This document shows positions 1 through 13,700 of a DNA stretch of 64,000 nucleotides, in pieces. This DNA comes from Liolophura sinensis (Eukaryota; Mollusca; Polyplacophora; Chitonida; Chitonidae), in contig NC_088302.1 in the NCBI RefSeq assembly GCF_032854445.1, forward strand, positions 3,901,338-3,965,337, in the 5' to 3' direction. The notes under the pieces are model-generated. The model had not been told where the DNA came from. It saw only the letters and a list, made by a program, of their open reading frames with translations, and ran no database searches. Within the stretch, counting starts at the first letter, position 1. Every line of letters begins with the position of its first letter. A program made the position numbers and the translations under genes.

Positions 1-118
1 CCATCAGTTGTACAAGGAAACTTTTCTCCCCAGGCTCTGTTCGGTTTTGTCCCACATGCTGACCGCTGTTGTATAAGTGAAATGTTTGTGAGTACAGCGT
101 AAAACACAAATCAAATAA
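1..118 (+). mobile_element. SINE, 3' part, cut by window start
   Basis: This is the 3' half of the tRNA-derived SINE family that recurs through the window. It shows the family-specific segment reading GTATAAGTGAAAT, then a stretch like GAGTACAGCGTAAAACAC, then an AT-rich CAAATAAGTAAG tail. The 5' tRNA-like head would lie outside the window. Confidence 0.75.
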
Positions 119-180
119 GTAAGCATACAAGAAAATTTGGATATCAAGCATGTTATTAGTGTCTTTTGATCAAAACTATC

Positions 181-425
181 GTGGCCTCCATGGCTCAGTT
201 GGTTAGCGCGCTAGCGCAGAGTAATGACTTAGGAGCCTCTCACCAACGTGGTCGCTGTGAGTTCAAGTCCAGCCATACGTGGCCATACGTGGGAAGGTGT
301 GCAGAAACCTGCTGATGGTCGTGGGTTTCACCCGGGCTGTGCCCGGTTTCCTCCCACCATAATGCTGGCCGCTGTCGTATAAGTGAAATATTTTTGAGTA
401 CGGCGCAAAACACCAATCAAATCAA
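181..425 (+). mobile_element. tRNA-derived SINE, near full length
   Basis: The head has an A-box-like TGGCTCAGTTGG and a B-box-like GAGTTCAAGTCC, as in tRNA-derived polymerase III promoters. The body ends in the family tail GGCGCAAAACACCAATC. Short flanking repeats (tcaaaact, with ATC/TTC differences) fit a target-site duplication. It is a mobile element and not a functional tRNA gene: the anticodon-arm region does not fold as a tRNA and the body continues for about 170 bp. Confidence 0.85.
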
Positions 426-628
426 AACTTTCACAGTCAGCAGTATTTTATAAAAAGAAATATACTGGTCACCCTTTTGTTAAAATACTGCTTGAATGGT
501 TTCCAGATCACCATACCATAATGAAACTTGAAAGAAGCCAACCAGCCCCACCAGGACATTGAGCAATTCTTATGTGCAGTATTTGATGGGGTGCCATGAA
601 GTTCACTAATTAACTCTACCACAGGACT

Positions 629-1250
629 CCATAGCCTCTCACAAATCTGTTCACTACGAGTTCACGTCCAGCTCATGCTGGCTTCCTCTCTGATCTCTTG
701 TGAGAAGGTATTCCAGCAACCTGGAGATGATTGTGGGTTTGCTCGGCCTGGTTTCCTCACTGATCGCTTTTGAGAAGGTATTCCAGCAACCTGTGGATGA
801 ATGTGGGTTTGCTTGGTCTGGTTTCCTCACTGATCGCTTGTGAGAAGGTATTCCAGCAACCTGTGGATGATTGTGGGTTTGCTCGGCCTGGTTTCCTCAC
901 TGATCTCGTGAGAAGGTATTCCAGCAAGCTGTGGATGGTTGTGGGTTTGCTTGGTCTGGTTTCCTCACTGATCTCTTGTGAGAAGGTATTCCAGCAAGCT
1001 GTGGATGGTTGTGGGTTTGCTCGGCCTGATTTCCTCTCTGATCTCTTGTAAGAGGGTATTCCAGCAACCTGTGGATGGTTGTGGGTTTGCTTGGTCTGGT
1101 TTCCTCACTGATCTCTTGTGAGAAGGTATTCCAGCAACCTGTGGATGGTTGTGGGTTTGCTTGGTCTGGTTTCCTCCCGCCTTATGAATAATTATAGTCG
1201 TCTTGGTATAAACTGAAATATTTTTGGTATAAACACCAATGAAATAAATA
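629..1250 (+). mobile_element. SINE copy with internal 69-bp tandem expansion
   Basis: The sequence opens with a SINE B-box region (near 658) and ends with the SINE tail (CACCAATGAAATAAATAAAT). In between, the SINE segment from GGCTTCCTCTCTG to the GTGGGTTT block is repeated about seven times with a period near 69 bp (units start near 683, 753, 823, 893, 961, 1030 and 1099). The unit is clearly the SINE body segment that occurs once in the other copies, so this is an in-place amplification inside a SINE. The short ORF at 770-1051 is only the repeat read through. Confidence 0.75.
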
Positions 1251-1255
1251 AATCA

Positions 1256-1387
1256 AGACTCCATGGTCAGTCTCACAAGAGTCCATGGTCGGTCTCACAA
1301 GAGTCCATGGTCAGTCTCACAAGACTCCATGGTCAGTCTCACAAGACTCCATGGTCAGTCTCACAAGACTCCATGGACTGTCTCACA
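1256..1387 (+). repeat. 22-bp minisatellite, 6 copies
   Basis: Six head-to-tail copies of a 22-bp unit of the form GACTCCATGGTCAGTCTCAC plus AA, with a few substitutions. It starts immediately after the SINE tail. It lies downstream of the AAMP stop codon and is not related to the AAMP exon-derived arrays. Confidence 0.85.
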
Positions 1388-1662
1388 TAACTAAAATCAT
1401 AATTTGATAATCTGATATAATCGATAACAATCTTGCTACTGTCCAGAAAACTTTGCTGGTCAGTAATAGCATCCATACTGGAACACTGCTGACTCAAGAA
1501 ATTGAGAATGCTAATTTGTTTGTCTTCCTTTAATAAAATGATACATGTAGTACATAATCACAGAGAGTGGGATCTATCTTTAATTTAGCTCATGAGATTT
1601 GAGACCCCCTTCTACATGTATTTGCGTATTTCCATTTCAGCCATCTGGGCATCGAAGTTTGG

Positions 1663-1738
1663 TTATCGGTCAAGCTCATGAAGGGAGAATACTCTGGCTG
1701 TTTGGTCTTCTGATGTTGAAACAAGTACACCTCCATCT
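1663..1738 (-). CDS. AAMP: AAMP coding exon 12 (last)
   Basis: The acceptor is ggttttcag followed by A-GAT-GGA. With the AG left from exon 11 this gives Arg, then [20 protein letters not shown] and ELDR, then TAA. This is the last blade and C-terminal tail of AAMP. Possible ATTAAA polyadenylation signals on the minus strand lie near 1577 and 1529. The intron upstream is about 16 kb and mostly the 82-bp array. Confidence 0.92.
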
Positions 1739-4700
1739 CTGAAAACCAAACAGTCTTGGTTAGATACTTAACAAGTATATCAGAGTAACAAACATAATTG
1801 CGCTGTCCGAATTAAAATCATGTGTTTCAATACATCCCACTGCCTGTAGAGATTTCTGAACTACCTGCCATATGTTCACAATTTAACTAAATTGCACGTA
1901 TATTTCCACATTTTCTTCACAGAAAAACAAGCATGTAGCAGACATGCTAATTGGGACACATTGAGAGTAAGCGGGTAGATCAAAGAAGTCTCCCGTGAAC
2001 CGCAAACCACGGGTGACATCGACGTAACAGCTGGAGTATAGGCCTACCCCAGCCTATAAAGCGAGCCTTTCCCGACAGCTTGTACAATGCAACTCACGAT
2101 GTCATTTTTCAGTATACGCGCTTGTTTAAAAGAAGAAAAATACTGAAACCGGAAAATCAATCTAGTGAAAATACATCTTTGCTATTTCCCTTCCCACAAC
2201 ACTTACCATGCCGTTTTCCAGGTTGTGTTCTACAAACTATGCAATTCAATATTTAAAGTTGATGGTTGTGTGGCATTACTTACAGGGAAGCATTCAACAC
2301 CAAACTGCATTAGGCTTTATATTTGCAGAATTGTCTCGAATCTACCGACCGCTTGTCTTCTTCCGCACTCGTTCATGTGAAGAATGGAACATTGATGATT
2401 GCCGTTTGATCATTGAAATAATAATGCTGCCTTGCATTACAGTACAAACCACTTGTCTACTTTGGCGGAACATGACATAAATCTGACAGCTGAGTCTAAA
2501 TGAGGAGAGGAGGTGTGTGTATGTGTGTGGGGTGTGTGTGGTGGGGGGGGGAGGGTACACTCTTTTGGATTAATTTTAAAAAAAGATTGTTTGCAATGTA
2601 CATTCATGTATTTATGTCATTAAATTAGCTAAACCGGGCTTTAAACTTCACCATACAGATGCCTTCAAAGCCCACTGATATATGCACCTGACGACATTGT
2701 GAAAATATCTAGCACTGAGGAGCATGTTTTGCCGTGAATGGCATCGGTAATTTCGCAGAAAATATAAAAACAATCTTGGCTCAGAAAACTAAGTTCAAGT
2801 GGTTAGATCCAACTGAAAAGATGAAAGGTCTGATTTCCCAGTTCCCTGACGAGAATAGAAACCATGAAGATTTCATCTGGCACCTGCAGGTCTGGGAAAT
2901 GCGAGGTTCTGGAAGGTCGTTTGCAGACGCAACACCACACATACCACTTGTTCAGTGTCTTAATAAATGTCTATATTAAAGAGAATAATTGTCAAATTCT
3001 CATGTGTATTTATCTACTGCTCACTCTAAAGGTATGCCCAAAAGTTACGGTAAATACATTACCAGGTACTTCAACTCCCATCCCTCGGAAACCTCACTTG
3101 GTTGATTCGGACTTTAATTAATCTAAAGTATCAAACTCCTCAGTTGAACATGGGTGAGACAAAATATGCAATGTGTATGTGGACTACAAAAATCAAGATC
3201 CCATGCACAACACCATGCACAACATACGCCAGAGGTACAGGTTTTACTACCAGATTACAAACTCGCAACAAAAAGCAGGATTAAATTATTATAGAATTTC
3301 ACAGCTTGTATGTAACCCGCTGAAAATATATGTTTAAGGAGCTGTCTCAAATCATCAGCGGGCTTACAGGTACATAAAATAGGTAATGAACGAACGGTTA
3401 CCTACTGTGAAAAAACTTTTGAACCAGGTCTTATTTCTAATGTGACAATAAAAGCTCTTAAACAGGGCTTGATCAGCAGGAGCCAGATGCCTCTGGCCAC
3501 ATCAAGAGTCTCAAGAATGGACATGAGCTATTAACATTGTTATTCTTAATTAGATTCCAAGCCAAGATTTCCTCTTTTTGGGGCAAACATGCATTACGCA
3601 ATACAGAATTCAACACGGAGTGCACTCCGCCACCGGTTGGTAGGCTATGAAACCTCCACAACTGTCCAAGCCTTGTATGCCTGGAAACGTGTGATCGTTT
3701 TTGAAGTAGAACTACATGTATAAAGTATGTCACACCACATATCAAGGCCGATATTACGGGCTCGGGAATATCGTGAAATATGTAAGTAGCTGTGTATATA
3801 TGTCAAACTGTGCCAAACTTTGATTTTCCTTATGAAAGGTTTCTATCGAGTCGTGTCGCTATTGTTGTCGTTTCTCCAGAATTATTTCTAGCGTGTGCTC
3901 TCACAGTGTTTTAATGCCAGCCGGTTTACACAACGACGTTTGAAGTAAACTTAATTTTTTCAGATAGTCTTCGTGAAAATTGTAAATGTCGTTAATTGTT
4001 ATGAATGACAAATAATTAGCTTCCAAATTTCGAGAACCTCATGTTTTGACAACATGCCATGTATATCCAACAAGAGATTCTATGGGTGGACGTTCAGTTG
4101 AACAAAGATAATTAATACATGTCACAATGCATGTTACAAGCGAAAATTCCGGAAACATCTATTTTTCTGCAATTTTGTAAATTATACAGGTCTACCAATC
4201 TCCTGTAATCTGGAAAAACCTAGTTAGTCAGTTGAATGCAAATTGGAGGAAACAAAGGAAACGTGTTTTGTTTCAGGATTAAGCTGCAAAATATGAAATA
4301 AATTTTATTTCGGCATTTTAGATCAAGACAATTAGATGCCTTTTCAGCTCACATAGGTATATTATTGTTACTGGTTTAATTTGGTTACAAAATGACTTAC
4401 TATGTTTTACCTGATCTAACCAATCCTTCAACTAAAACATTTTATCAACAAAAGCCTAGTATGTCAACAGCAGCGTGATAACTTCACTTTATTGCCTAAC
4501 ACATGAACAATTATCAGAGAAATAACACCAAGTGTAGTTTGAATACATAAAACAACTGTTTTAACTAATCAACAAGATCATGATTTGCTGTGATTTCCAG
4601 CCAGAATTTTATCTTAGCCGTGGTAAAAAAATCTACCAGTCTGAGACATTTTCGAGGAATAGCAGCAACTGCAGCTTGATTACATATTTAGGAATCACCC

Positions 4701-7700
4701 AAAGTGTTCAACAAGGTCATCATTGTTGTCATTTACTGGAATTTCCTGCCAGAATTTCCTCTTAGCAGCGGGGAATGAATCGGCCAGTTTCAGAATATTC
4801 TGGCATTTCACGCTAGGAATTCCTCTTGGTTCATTCTGTGTTGGTGGTGTAAAGTCCAGTCTGAACTTGGGTTTAAGAAAGTCAACTTCCTGGTACATGT
4901 AGTCTCCTTCAAAACCCTCCTTAAACCACATTGCGCGTGAACCTTTACGAAATTCTGCCACTGATATGGAGCTGAGATGAGGTAGCGTTACGTTCTTGGA
5001 CTTTCTATTACCGTGACCGTCCTCAAATTCATAAAAGTCATGGTATTGCATTGTGATTGGCTTGATCTTAGTTCCCGATTTGTCACACAAATCTACGAAG
5101 TCCTGGAAATTACAAATCTCGGGACATTTCTTCATTTTCCTTCCAATGCAGCCATGGACGCTGTCTGCACGCATAAAAGTGTGTCCCCTTTCAAAATACT
5201 TCATTGTGATACTTTGTGGGCCCCAGGGTTGATTGACACACCAACACAACACCGTGTAAAGGACCCAGTTTTTGTTTTGTCCCGTGCAGTTGTCTGCCCA
5301 GAATATCACAAATCTGTCTCACAAAGGCATAAACACTTTATATACGTGGAGGCAATGTCAACTCCTAATCTACCCCTGATAGCCTCATGCCACAAAATAA
5401 CAAAGTCACCGTCTTCTTTTACTGATGCAAATGTCTCATTGAAGACAACTAATCTGCTAACAAAGAAATGTTCTTTGATGGTCATTTTGGGAAGGAGGAT
5501 AACCTTTTGCATATCTAAGTAAATATACTGGTGTTTTCCTTATCAACAGCACCATCGTGGTCTTCTCGATAATGGGTACAGAAAACGTGAGAACATCCTG
5601 ACTGAATTGTCTTTAAAAAAGTTGTCCAATTTGTTGTGATCACATGACCAGAATTAGCTAATGTGATTGGTTTAACTCATATGAGAAATAATTTGACTTG
5701 CTATGTTTTTCCCTTTCAATTGATCCAGGTAAAGAGTGTGAAAGCGCTTCCTGTTGAGAGCTTTTGATCTTGTAGAACCTAGTAAGTGACATGTAGTCGT
5801 ACATTGATCTGGAAAAACCTAGCAAGACGAATTACTAGGTTTTCCCAGATGACTATGTGGTATTTTTCCACATGATATTGACTTACTAGGTTCTTCAAGA
5901 TCAAAAATTCCCAACAGGAGGACTTTCACACACTTTACCTGGATGAAATGAAAGAGAAAAACATAGGAAGTCCAGTTGTGGGCCTAACTCATTTTTCACC
6001 AAAATTTGACTTACTAGGTTTTTCCAGATGACAGGAGCAATGTGTGCAGTGTTTTAAACGATAGGCATGAAAAGCAGACGTCCAATCATATAAAAATGGA
6101 AATCTTTCCAAAACCCGGTAGTGTCTTGCCCGGTCTGGCCAAGTTGTGTGGCTCACTGAGGAGTGACGGAGATGTGAACTACTGTCACTGATCAACTACC
6201 AGTAATCCCCTACGACTTAAGACAACAGCCCCTGCAAGGTATCATGGTATATATTTTCTGAATATGTGTATGAAATTATTGAGAACGTATGTTCACTAAA
6301 AAAAACACACAAGTATTCTCTGATATTAAGTTTACAAACTATTCTGCAAACAAATGTTCCCTACCAGTTTCAGCCATCTACTGATCAGAATGTAAAAAAG
6401 CTTTCTCAAAACAGGGCAAAAACAGGCATAGTTTTTGTCCAAAATGGCCCCAAAATCAATTCTCTTATCTGTATCAGCATTATGGAAACGTATTAAATTT
6501 CAAATCAATTTGATGAATCGCCATGTTAAAAAGTCGAAAACACATGTACTTATGAATGTTTCACCATACATGTTGCTAGTATACCATGTGTACAACAGCA
6601 GTCAGTGTCATGGGTGTAATGAAATATACAAGCTCATAATGGCCATATTGTCACATTCATACAAGCTCATAATGGCCATATTGCCACATTCATACAAGCT
6701 CATAGTGGCCATATTGCCACCTTCATACAAGCTCATAATGGCCATATTGCCCACCTTCATACAAGCTCACAGTGGCCATATTGCCACCTTCATACAAGCT
6801 CATAATGGCCATATTGCCACCTTCATACAAGCTCATAAAAGCCATATTGCCACCTTCATACAAGCTCATAGTGGCCATATTGCCACCTTCATACAAGCTC
6901 ATAGTGGCCATATTGCCCACCTTTCATACAAGATCATAATGGCCATATTGCCACCTTCATACAAGCTCATAGTGGCCATATTCCCACCTGCATACAAGCT
7001 CATAGTGGCCATATTGCCACCTTCATACAAGTTCAGAATGCCATATATAAGCACTGGCATCATTATCCAAAACGAGTCTAGAATTTCTCCTTGCTGACCT
7101 ATCCACTGTGATACAATATGTGAGCCAATAATGATGTACAGACCTGGCCATGTCAAAGTCTAGAATTTCTCCTTGGTCACCTTCCACTGTGATACGATGT
7201 GTGAGTCAATACTGATGTACAGACCTGGCCATGTCAAAGTCTAGAATTTCTCCTTGGTCACCTGTCCACTGTGATACAATGTGTGAGTTAATACTGATGT
7301 ACAGACCTGGCCATGTCAAAGTCTAGAATTTCTCCTTGGTCACCTGTCCACTGTGATACAATGTGTGAGTTAATACTGATGTACAGACCTGGCCATGTCA
7401 AAGTCTAGAATTTCTCCTTGGTCACCTGTCCACTGTGATACAATGTGTGAGTTAATACTGATGTACAGACCTGGCAATGTCAAAGTCTAGAATTTCTCCT
7501 TGGTCACCTGTCCACTGTGATACAATATGTGAGTCAATACTGATGTACACCCTGGCCATGTCAAAGTTTAGAATTTCTCCTTGGTCACCTGTCCACTGTG
7601 ATACGATGTGTGAGTCAATACTGATGTACAGACCTGGCCATGTCAAAGTCTAGAATTTCTCCTTGGTCACCTGTCCACTGTGATACCATGTGTGAGTCAA

Positions 7701-10700
7701 TCCCTGATGTACAGACCTGGGCCATGTCAAAGTCTAGAATTTCTCCTTGGTCACCTGTCCACTGTGATACAATGTGTGAGTTAATACTGATGTACAGACC
7801 TGGCCATGTCAAAGTTTAGAATTTCTCCTTGGTCACCTGTCCACTGTGATACCATGTGTGAGTCAATCCTGATGTACAGACCTGGCCATGTCAAAGTCTA
7901 GAATTTCTCCTTGGTCACCTGTCCACTGTGATACAATGTGTGAGTTAATACTGATGTACAGACCTGGTCATGTCAAAGTTTAGAATTTCTCCTTGGTCAC
8001 CTGTCCACTGTGATACGATGTGTGAGTCAATACTGATGTACAGACCTGGCGACATCAAAGTTTAGAATTTCTCCTTGGTCACCTGTCCACTGTGATACGA
8101 TGTGTGAGTCAATACTGATGTACAGACCTGGCAATGTCAAAGTCTAGAATTTCTCCTTGGTCACTTGTCCACTGTGATACAATGTGTGAGTCAATACTGA
8201 TGTACACCCTGGCCATGTCAAAGTCTAGAATTTCTCCTTGGTCACCTGTCCAGTGTGATACAATATGTGAGTCAATACTGATGTATAGACCTGGCCATGT
8301 CAAAGTCTAGAATTTCTCCTTGGTCACCTGTCCACTGTGATACAAGGTGTGAGTCAATACTGATGTACAGACCTGGCCATGTCAAAGTCTAGAATTTCTC
8401 CTTGGTCACCTGTCCACTGTGATATGATGTGTGAGTCAATACTGATGTACAGACCAGGCCATGTCAAAGTTTAGAATTTCTCCTTGGTCACCTGTCCACT
8501 GTGATACGATGTGTGAGTCAATAGGCCTACTGATGTATAGACCTGGCAATGTCAAAGTCTAGAATTTCTCCTTGGTCACCTGTCCACTGTGATACGATGT
8601 GTGAGTCAATACTGATGTACAGACCTGGCCATGTCAAAGTCTAGAATTTCTCCTTGGTCACCTGTCCACTGTGATACAATGTGTGAGTCAATACTGATGT
8701 ACAGACCTGGCCATGTCAAAGTTTAGAATTTCTCCTTGGTCACCTGTCCACTGTGATACGATGTGTGAGTCAATACTGATGTATAGACCTGGCCACGTCA
8801 AAGTCTAGAATTTCTCCTTGGTCACCTGTCCACTGTGATACAATGTGTGAGTCAATACTGATGTACAGACCTGGCAATGTCAGTCTAGAATTTCTCCTTG
8901 GTCACCTGTCCACTGTGATACAATGTGTGAGTCAATACTGATGTACAGACCAGGCCATGTCAGAGTCTAGAATTTCTCCTTGGTCACCTGTCCACTGTGA
9001 TACAATGTGTGAGTCAATACTGATGTACAGACCTGGCCATGTCAAAGTCTAGAATTTCTCCTTGGTCACCTGTCCACTGTGATACGATGTGTGAGTCAAT
9101 ACTGATGTACAGACCTGGCCATGTCAAAGTCTAGAATTTCTCCTTGGTCACCTGTCCACTGTGATACGATGTGTGAGTCAATACTGATGTACAGACCTGG
9201 CAATGTCAGTCTAGAATTTCTCCTTGGTCACCTGTCCACTGTGATACGATGTGTGAGTCAATACTGATGTACAGACCTGGCCATGTCAAAGTCTAGAATT
9301 TCTCCTTGGTCACCTGTCCACTGTGATACGATGTGTGAGTCAATACTGATGTACAGACCTGGCAATGTCAGTCTAGAATTTCTCCTTGGTCACTTGTCCA
9401 CTGTGATACAATGTGTGAGTCAATACTGATGTACACCCTGGCCATGTCAAAGTCTAGAATTTCTCCTTGGTCACCTGTCCAGTGTGATACAATATGTGAG
9501 TCAATACTGATGTATAGACCTGGCCATGTCAAAGTCTAGAATTTCTCCTTGGTCACCTGTCCACTGTGATACAAGGTGTGAGTCAATACTGATGTACAGA
9601 CCTGGCCATGTCAAAGTCTAGAATTTCTCCTTGGTCACCTGTCCACTGTGATATGATGTGTGAGTCAATACTGATGTACAGACCAGGCCATGTCAAAGTT
9701 TAGAATTTCTCCTTGGTCACCTGTCCACTGTGATACGATGTGTGAGTCAATAGGCCTACTGATGTATAGACCTGGCAATGTCAAAGTCTAGAATTTCTCC
9801 TTGGTCACCTGTCCACTGTGATACGATGTGTGAGTCAATACTGATGTACAGACCTGGCCATGTCAAAGTCTAGAATTTCTCCTTGGTCACCTGTCCACTG
9901 TGATACAATGTGTGAGTCAATACTGATGTACAGACCTGGCCATGTCAAAGTTTAGAATTTCTCCTTGGTCACCTGTCCACTGTGATACGATGTGTGAGTC
10001 AATACTGATGTATAGACCTGGCCACGTCAAAGTCTAGAATTTCTCCTTGGTCACCTGTCCACTGTGATACAATGTGTGAGTCAATACTGATGTACAGACC
10101 TGGCAATGTCAGTCTAGAATTTCTCCTTGGTCACCTGTCCACTGTGATACAATGTGTGAGTCAATACTGATGTACAGACCAGGCCATGTCAGAGTCTAGA
10201 ATTTCTCCTTGGTCACCTGTCCACTGTGATACAATGTGTGAGTCAATACTGATGTACAGACCTGGCCATGTCAAAGTCTAGAATTTCTCCTTGGTCACCT
10301 GTCCACTGTGATACGATGTGTGAGTCAATACTGATGTACAGACCTGGCCATGTCAAAGTCTAGAATTTCTCCTTGGTCACCTGTCCACTGTGATACGATG
10401 TGTGAGTCAATACTGATGTACAGACCTGGCAATGTCAGTCTAGAATTTCTCCTTGGTCACCTGTCCACTGTGATACGATGTGTGAGTCAATACTGATGTA
10501 CAGACCTGGCCATGTCAAAGTCTAGAATTTCTCCTTGGTCACCTGTCCACTGTGATACGATGTGTGAGTCAATACTGATGTACAGACCTGGCAATGTCAG
10601 TCTAGAATTTCTCCTTGGTCACCTGTCCACTGTGATACAATGTGTGAGTCAATACTGATGTATAGACCTGGCCATGTCAAAGTCTAGAATTTCTCCTTGG

Positions 10701-13700
10701 TCACCTGTCCACTGTGATACGATGTGTGAGTCAATTCTGTTGTATAGACCTGGCCATGTCAAAGTCTAGAATTTCTCCTTGGTCACCTGTCCACTGTGAT
10801 ACGATGTGTGAGTCAATACTGATGTACAGACCTGGCCATGTCAAAGTCTAGAATTTCTCCTTGGTGACCTGTCCACTGTGATACAATGTGTGAGTCAATA
10901 CTGATGTACAGACCTGGCCATGTCAAAGTCTAGAATTTCTCCTTGGTCACCTGTCCACTGTGATACGATGTGTGAGTCAATACTGATGTACAGACCTGGC
11001 GACATCAAAGTTTAGAATTTCTCCTTGGTCACCTGTCCACTGTGATACGAGGTGTGAGTCAATACTGATGTACAGACCTGGCCATGTCAGTCTAGAATTT
11101 CTCCTTGGTCACCTGTCCACTGTGATACAATATGTGAGTCAATACTGATGTACAGACCTGGCCATGTCAAAGTCTAGAATTTCTCCTTGGTCACCTGTCC
11201 ACTGTGATACGATGTGTGAGTCAATACTGATGTACAGACCTGGCCATGTCAGTCTAGAATTTCTCCTTGGTCACCTGTCCACTGTGATACAATGTGTGAG
11301 TCAATACTGATGTACAGACCTGGGAAGGTCAAAGTCCAGAATTTCTCCTTGGTCACCTGTCCACTGTGATACGATGTGTGAGTCAATACTGATGTACAGA
11401 CCTGGCAATGTCAAAGTCTAGAATTTCTCCTTGGTCACCTGTCCACTGTGATACAATGTGTGAGTCAATACTGATGTACAGACCTGGCCATGTCAAAGTC
11501 TAGAATTTCTCCTTGGTGACCTGTCCACTGTGATACAATGTGTGAGTCAATACTGATGTACAGACCTGGCCATGTCAAAGTCTAGAATTTCTCCATGGTC
11601 ACCTGTCTACTGTGATACAATATGTGAGTCAATACTGTTGTACAGACCTGGCGACATCAAAGTTTAGAATTTCTCCTTGGTCACCTGTCCACTGTGATAC
11701 GATGTGTGAGTCAATACTGATGTACAGACCTGGCAATGTCAGTCTAGAATTTCTCCTTGGTCACCTGTCGACTGTGATACAATGTGTGAGTCAATACTGA
11801 TGTACAGACCTGGCCATGTCAAAGTCTAGAATTTCTCCTTGGTCACCTGTCCACTGTGATACAATATGTGAGTCAATACTGATGTACAGACCTGGCGACA
11901 TCAAAGTTTAGAATTTCTCCTTGGTCACCTGTCCACTGTGATACGATATGTGAGTCAATACTGATGTACAGACCTGGCCATGTCAAAGTTTAGAATTTCT
12001 CCTTGGTCACCTGTCCACTGTGATACAATGTGTGAGTCAATACTGATGTACAGACCTGGCAATGTCAAAGTCTAGAATTTCTCCTTGGTCACCTGTCCAC
12101 TGTGATACGATGTGTGAGTCAATACTGATGTACAGACCTGGCCATGTCAAAGTCTAGAATTTCTCCTTGGTCACCTGTCCACTGTGATACAATGTGTGAG
12201 TCAATACTGATGTACAGACCTGGCCATGTCAAAGTCTAGAATTTCTCCTTGGTCACCTGTCCACTGTGATACAATGTGTGAGTTAATACTGATGTACAGA
12301 CCGGGCAATGTCAAAGTCTAGAATTTCTCCTTGGTCACCTGTCCACTGTGATACAATGTGTGAGTCAATACTGATGTACAGACCTGGCCATGTCAAAGTC
12401 TAGAATTTCTCCTTCGTGACCTGTCCACGGTGATACAATGTGTGAGTCAATACTGATGTACAGACCTGGCAATGTCAAGGTCTAGAATTTCTCCTTGGTC
12501 ACCTGTTCACTGTGATACAATGTGTGAGTCAATACTGATGTACAGACCTGGTCATGTCAAAGTCTAGAATTTCTCCTTGGTGACCTGTCCACGGTGATAC
12601 AATGTGTGAGTCAATACTGATGTACAGATCTGGCCATGTCAAAGTCTAGAATTTCTCCTTGGTCACCTGTCCACTGTGATACGATGTGTGAGTCAATACT
12701 GATGTACAGACCTGGCCATGTCAAAGTCTAGAATTTCTCCTTGGTCACCTGTCCACTGTGATACGATGTGTAAGTCAATACTGATGTACAGACCTGGCCA
12801 TGTCAAAGTTTAGAATTTCTCCTTGGTCACCTGTCCACTGTGATACGATGTGTGAGTCAATACTGATGTACAGACCTGGCCATGTCAAAGTCTAGAATTT
12901 CTCCTTGGTCACCTGTCCACTGTGATACAATGTGTGAGTCAATAATGATGTACAGACCTGGCCATGTCAAAGTCTAGAATTTCTCCTTGGTCACCTGTCC
13001 ACTGTGATACAATGTGTGAGTCAATACTGATGTACAGACCTGGCCATGTCAAAGTCTAGAATTTCTCCTTGGTCACCTGTCCACTGTGATACAATGTGTG
13101 AGTCAATACTGATGTACAGACCTGGCAATGTCAAAGTCTAGAATTTCTCCTTGGTCACCTGTCCACTGTGATACTATGTGTGAGTCAATACTGATGTACA
13201 GACCTGGCCATGTCAAAGTCTAGAATTTCTCCTTGGTCACCTGTCCACTGTGATACAATGTGTGAGTCAATAATGATGTACAGACCTGGCCATGTCAAAG
13301 TCTAGAATTTCTCCTTGGTCACCTGTCCACTGTGATACAATGTGTGAGTCAATACTGATGTACAGACCTGGCCATGTCAAAGTCTAGAATTTCTCCTTGG
13401 TCACCTGTCCACTGTGATACAATGTGTGAGTCAATACTGATGTACAGACCTGGCAATGTCAAAGTCTAGAATTTCTCCTTGGTCACCTGTCCACTGTGAT
13501 ACTATGTGTGAGTCAATACTGATGTACAGACCTGGCCATGTCAAAGTCTAGAATTTCTCCTTGGTCACCTGTCCACTGTGATACAATGTGTGAGTCAATA
13601 CTGATGTACAGACCTGGCAATGTCAAAGTCTAGAATTTCTCCTTGGTCACCTGTCCACTGTGATACAATGTGTGAGTCAATACTGATGTACAGACCTGGC

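Larger units (their letters stand above)
4200..6037 (-). mobile_element. DUF7869-type DNA element with terminal inverted repeats
   Basis: Matching inverted termini bound this block: 4200-4230 and 6007-6037. Both contain CTGGAAAAACCTAGT in opposite orientation, within a 31-bp repeat that differs at two positions. The tetranucleotide CAAT flanks both ends and could be a 4-bp target-site duplication. Inside is a minus-strand relic of a DUF7869-type protein and a subterminal palindrome. The element lies in AAMP intron 11. The termini and their symmetry are seen directly; calling this a transposon is an inference. Confidence 0.65.

Noticed and set aside
181..260. tRNA gene call on the A-box/B-box sequence (also at 18850-18922 and 53660-53732)
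   Set aside because: The boxes are the promoter of a SINE. The sequence does not continue as a tRNA and the same ~250-bp body with tail follows in each copy.
5013..5522. 169-codon plus-strand ORF
   Set aside because: It is the antisense shadow of the DUF7869-type relic, whose conserved motifs are on the minus strand.
6435..7097. 220-codon plus-strand ORF with repeats
   Set aside because: A 33-bp repeat keeps the frame open; both strands are open equally, so this is not evidence of coding.
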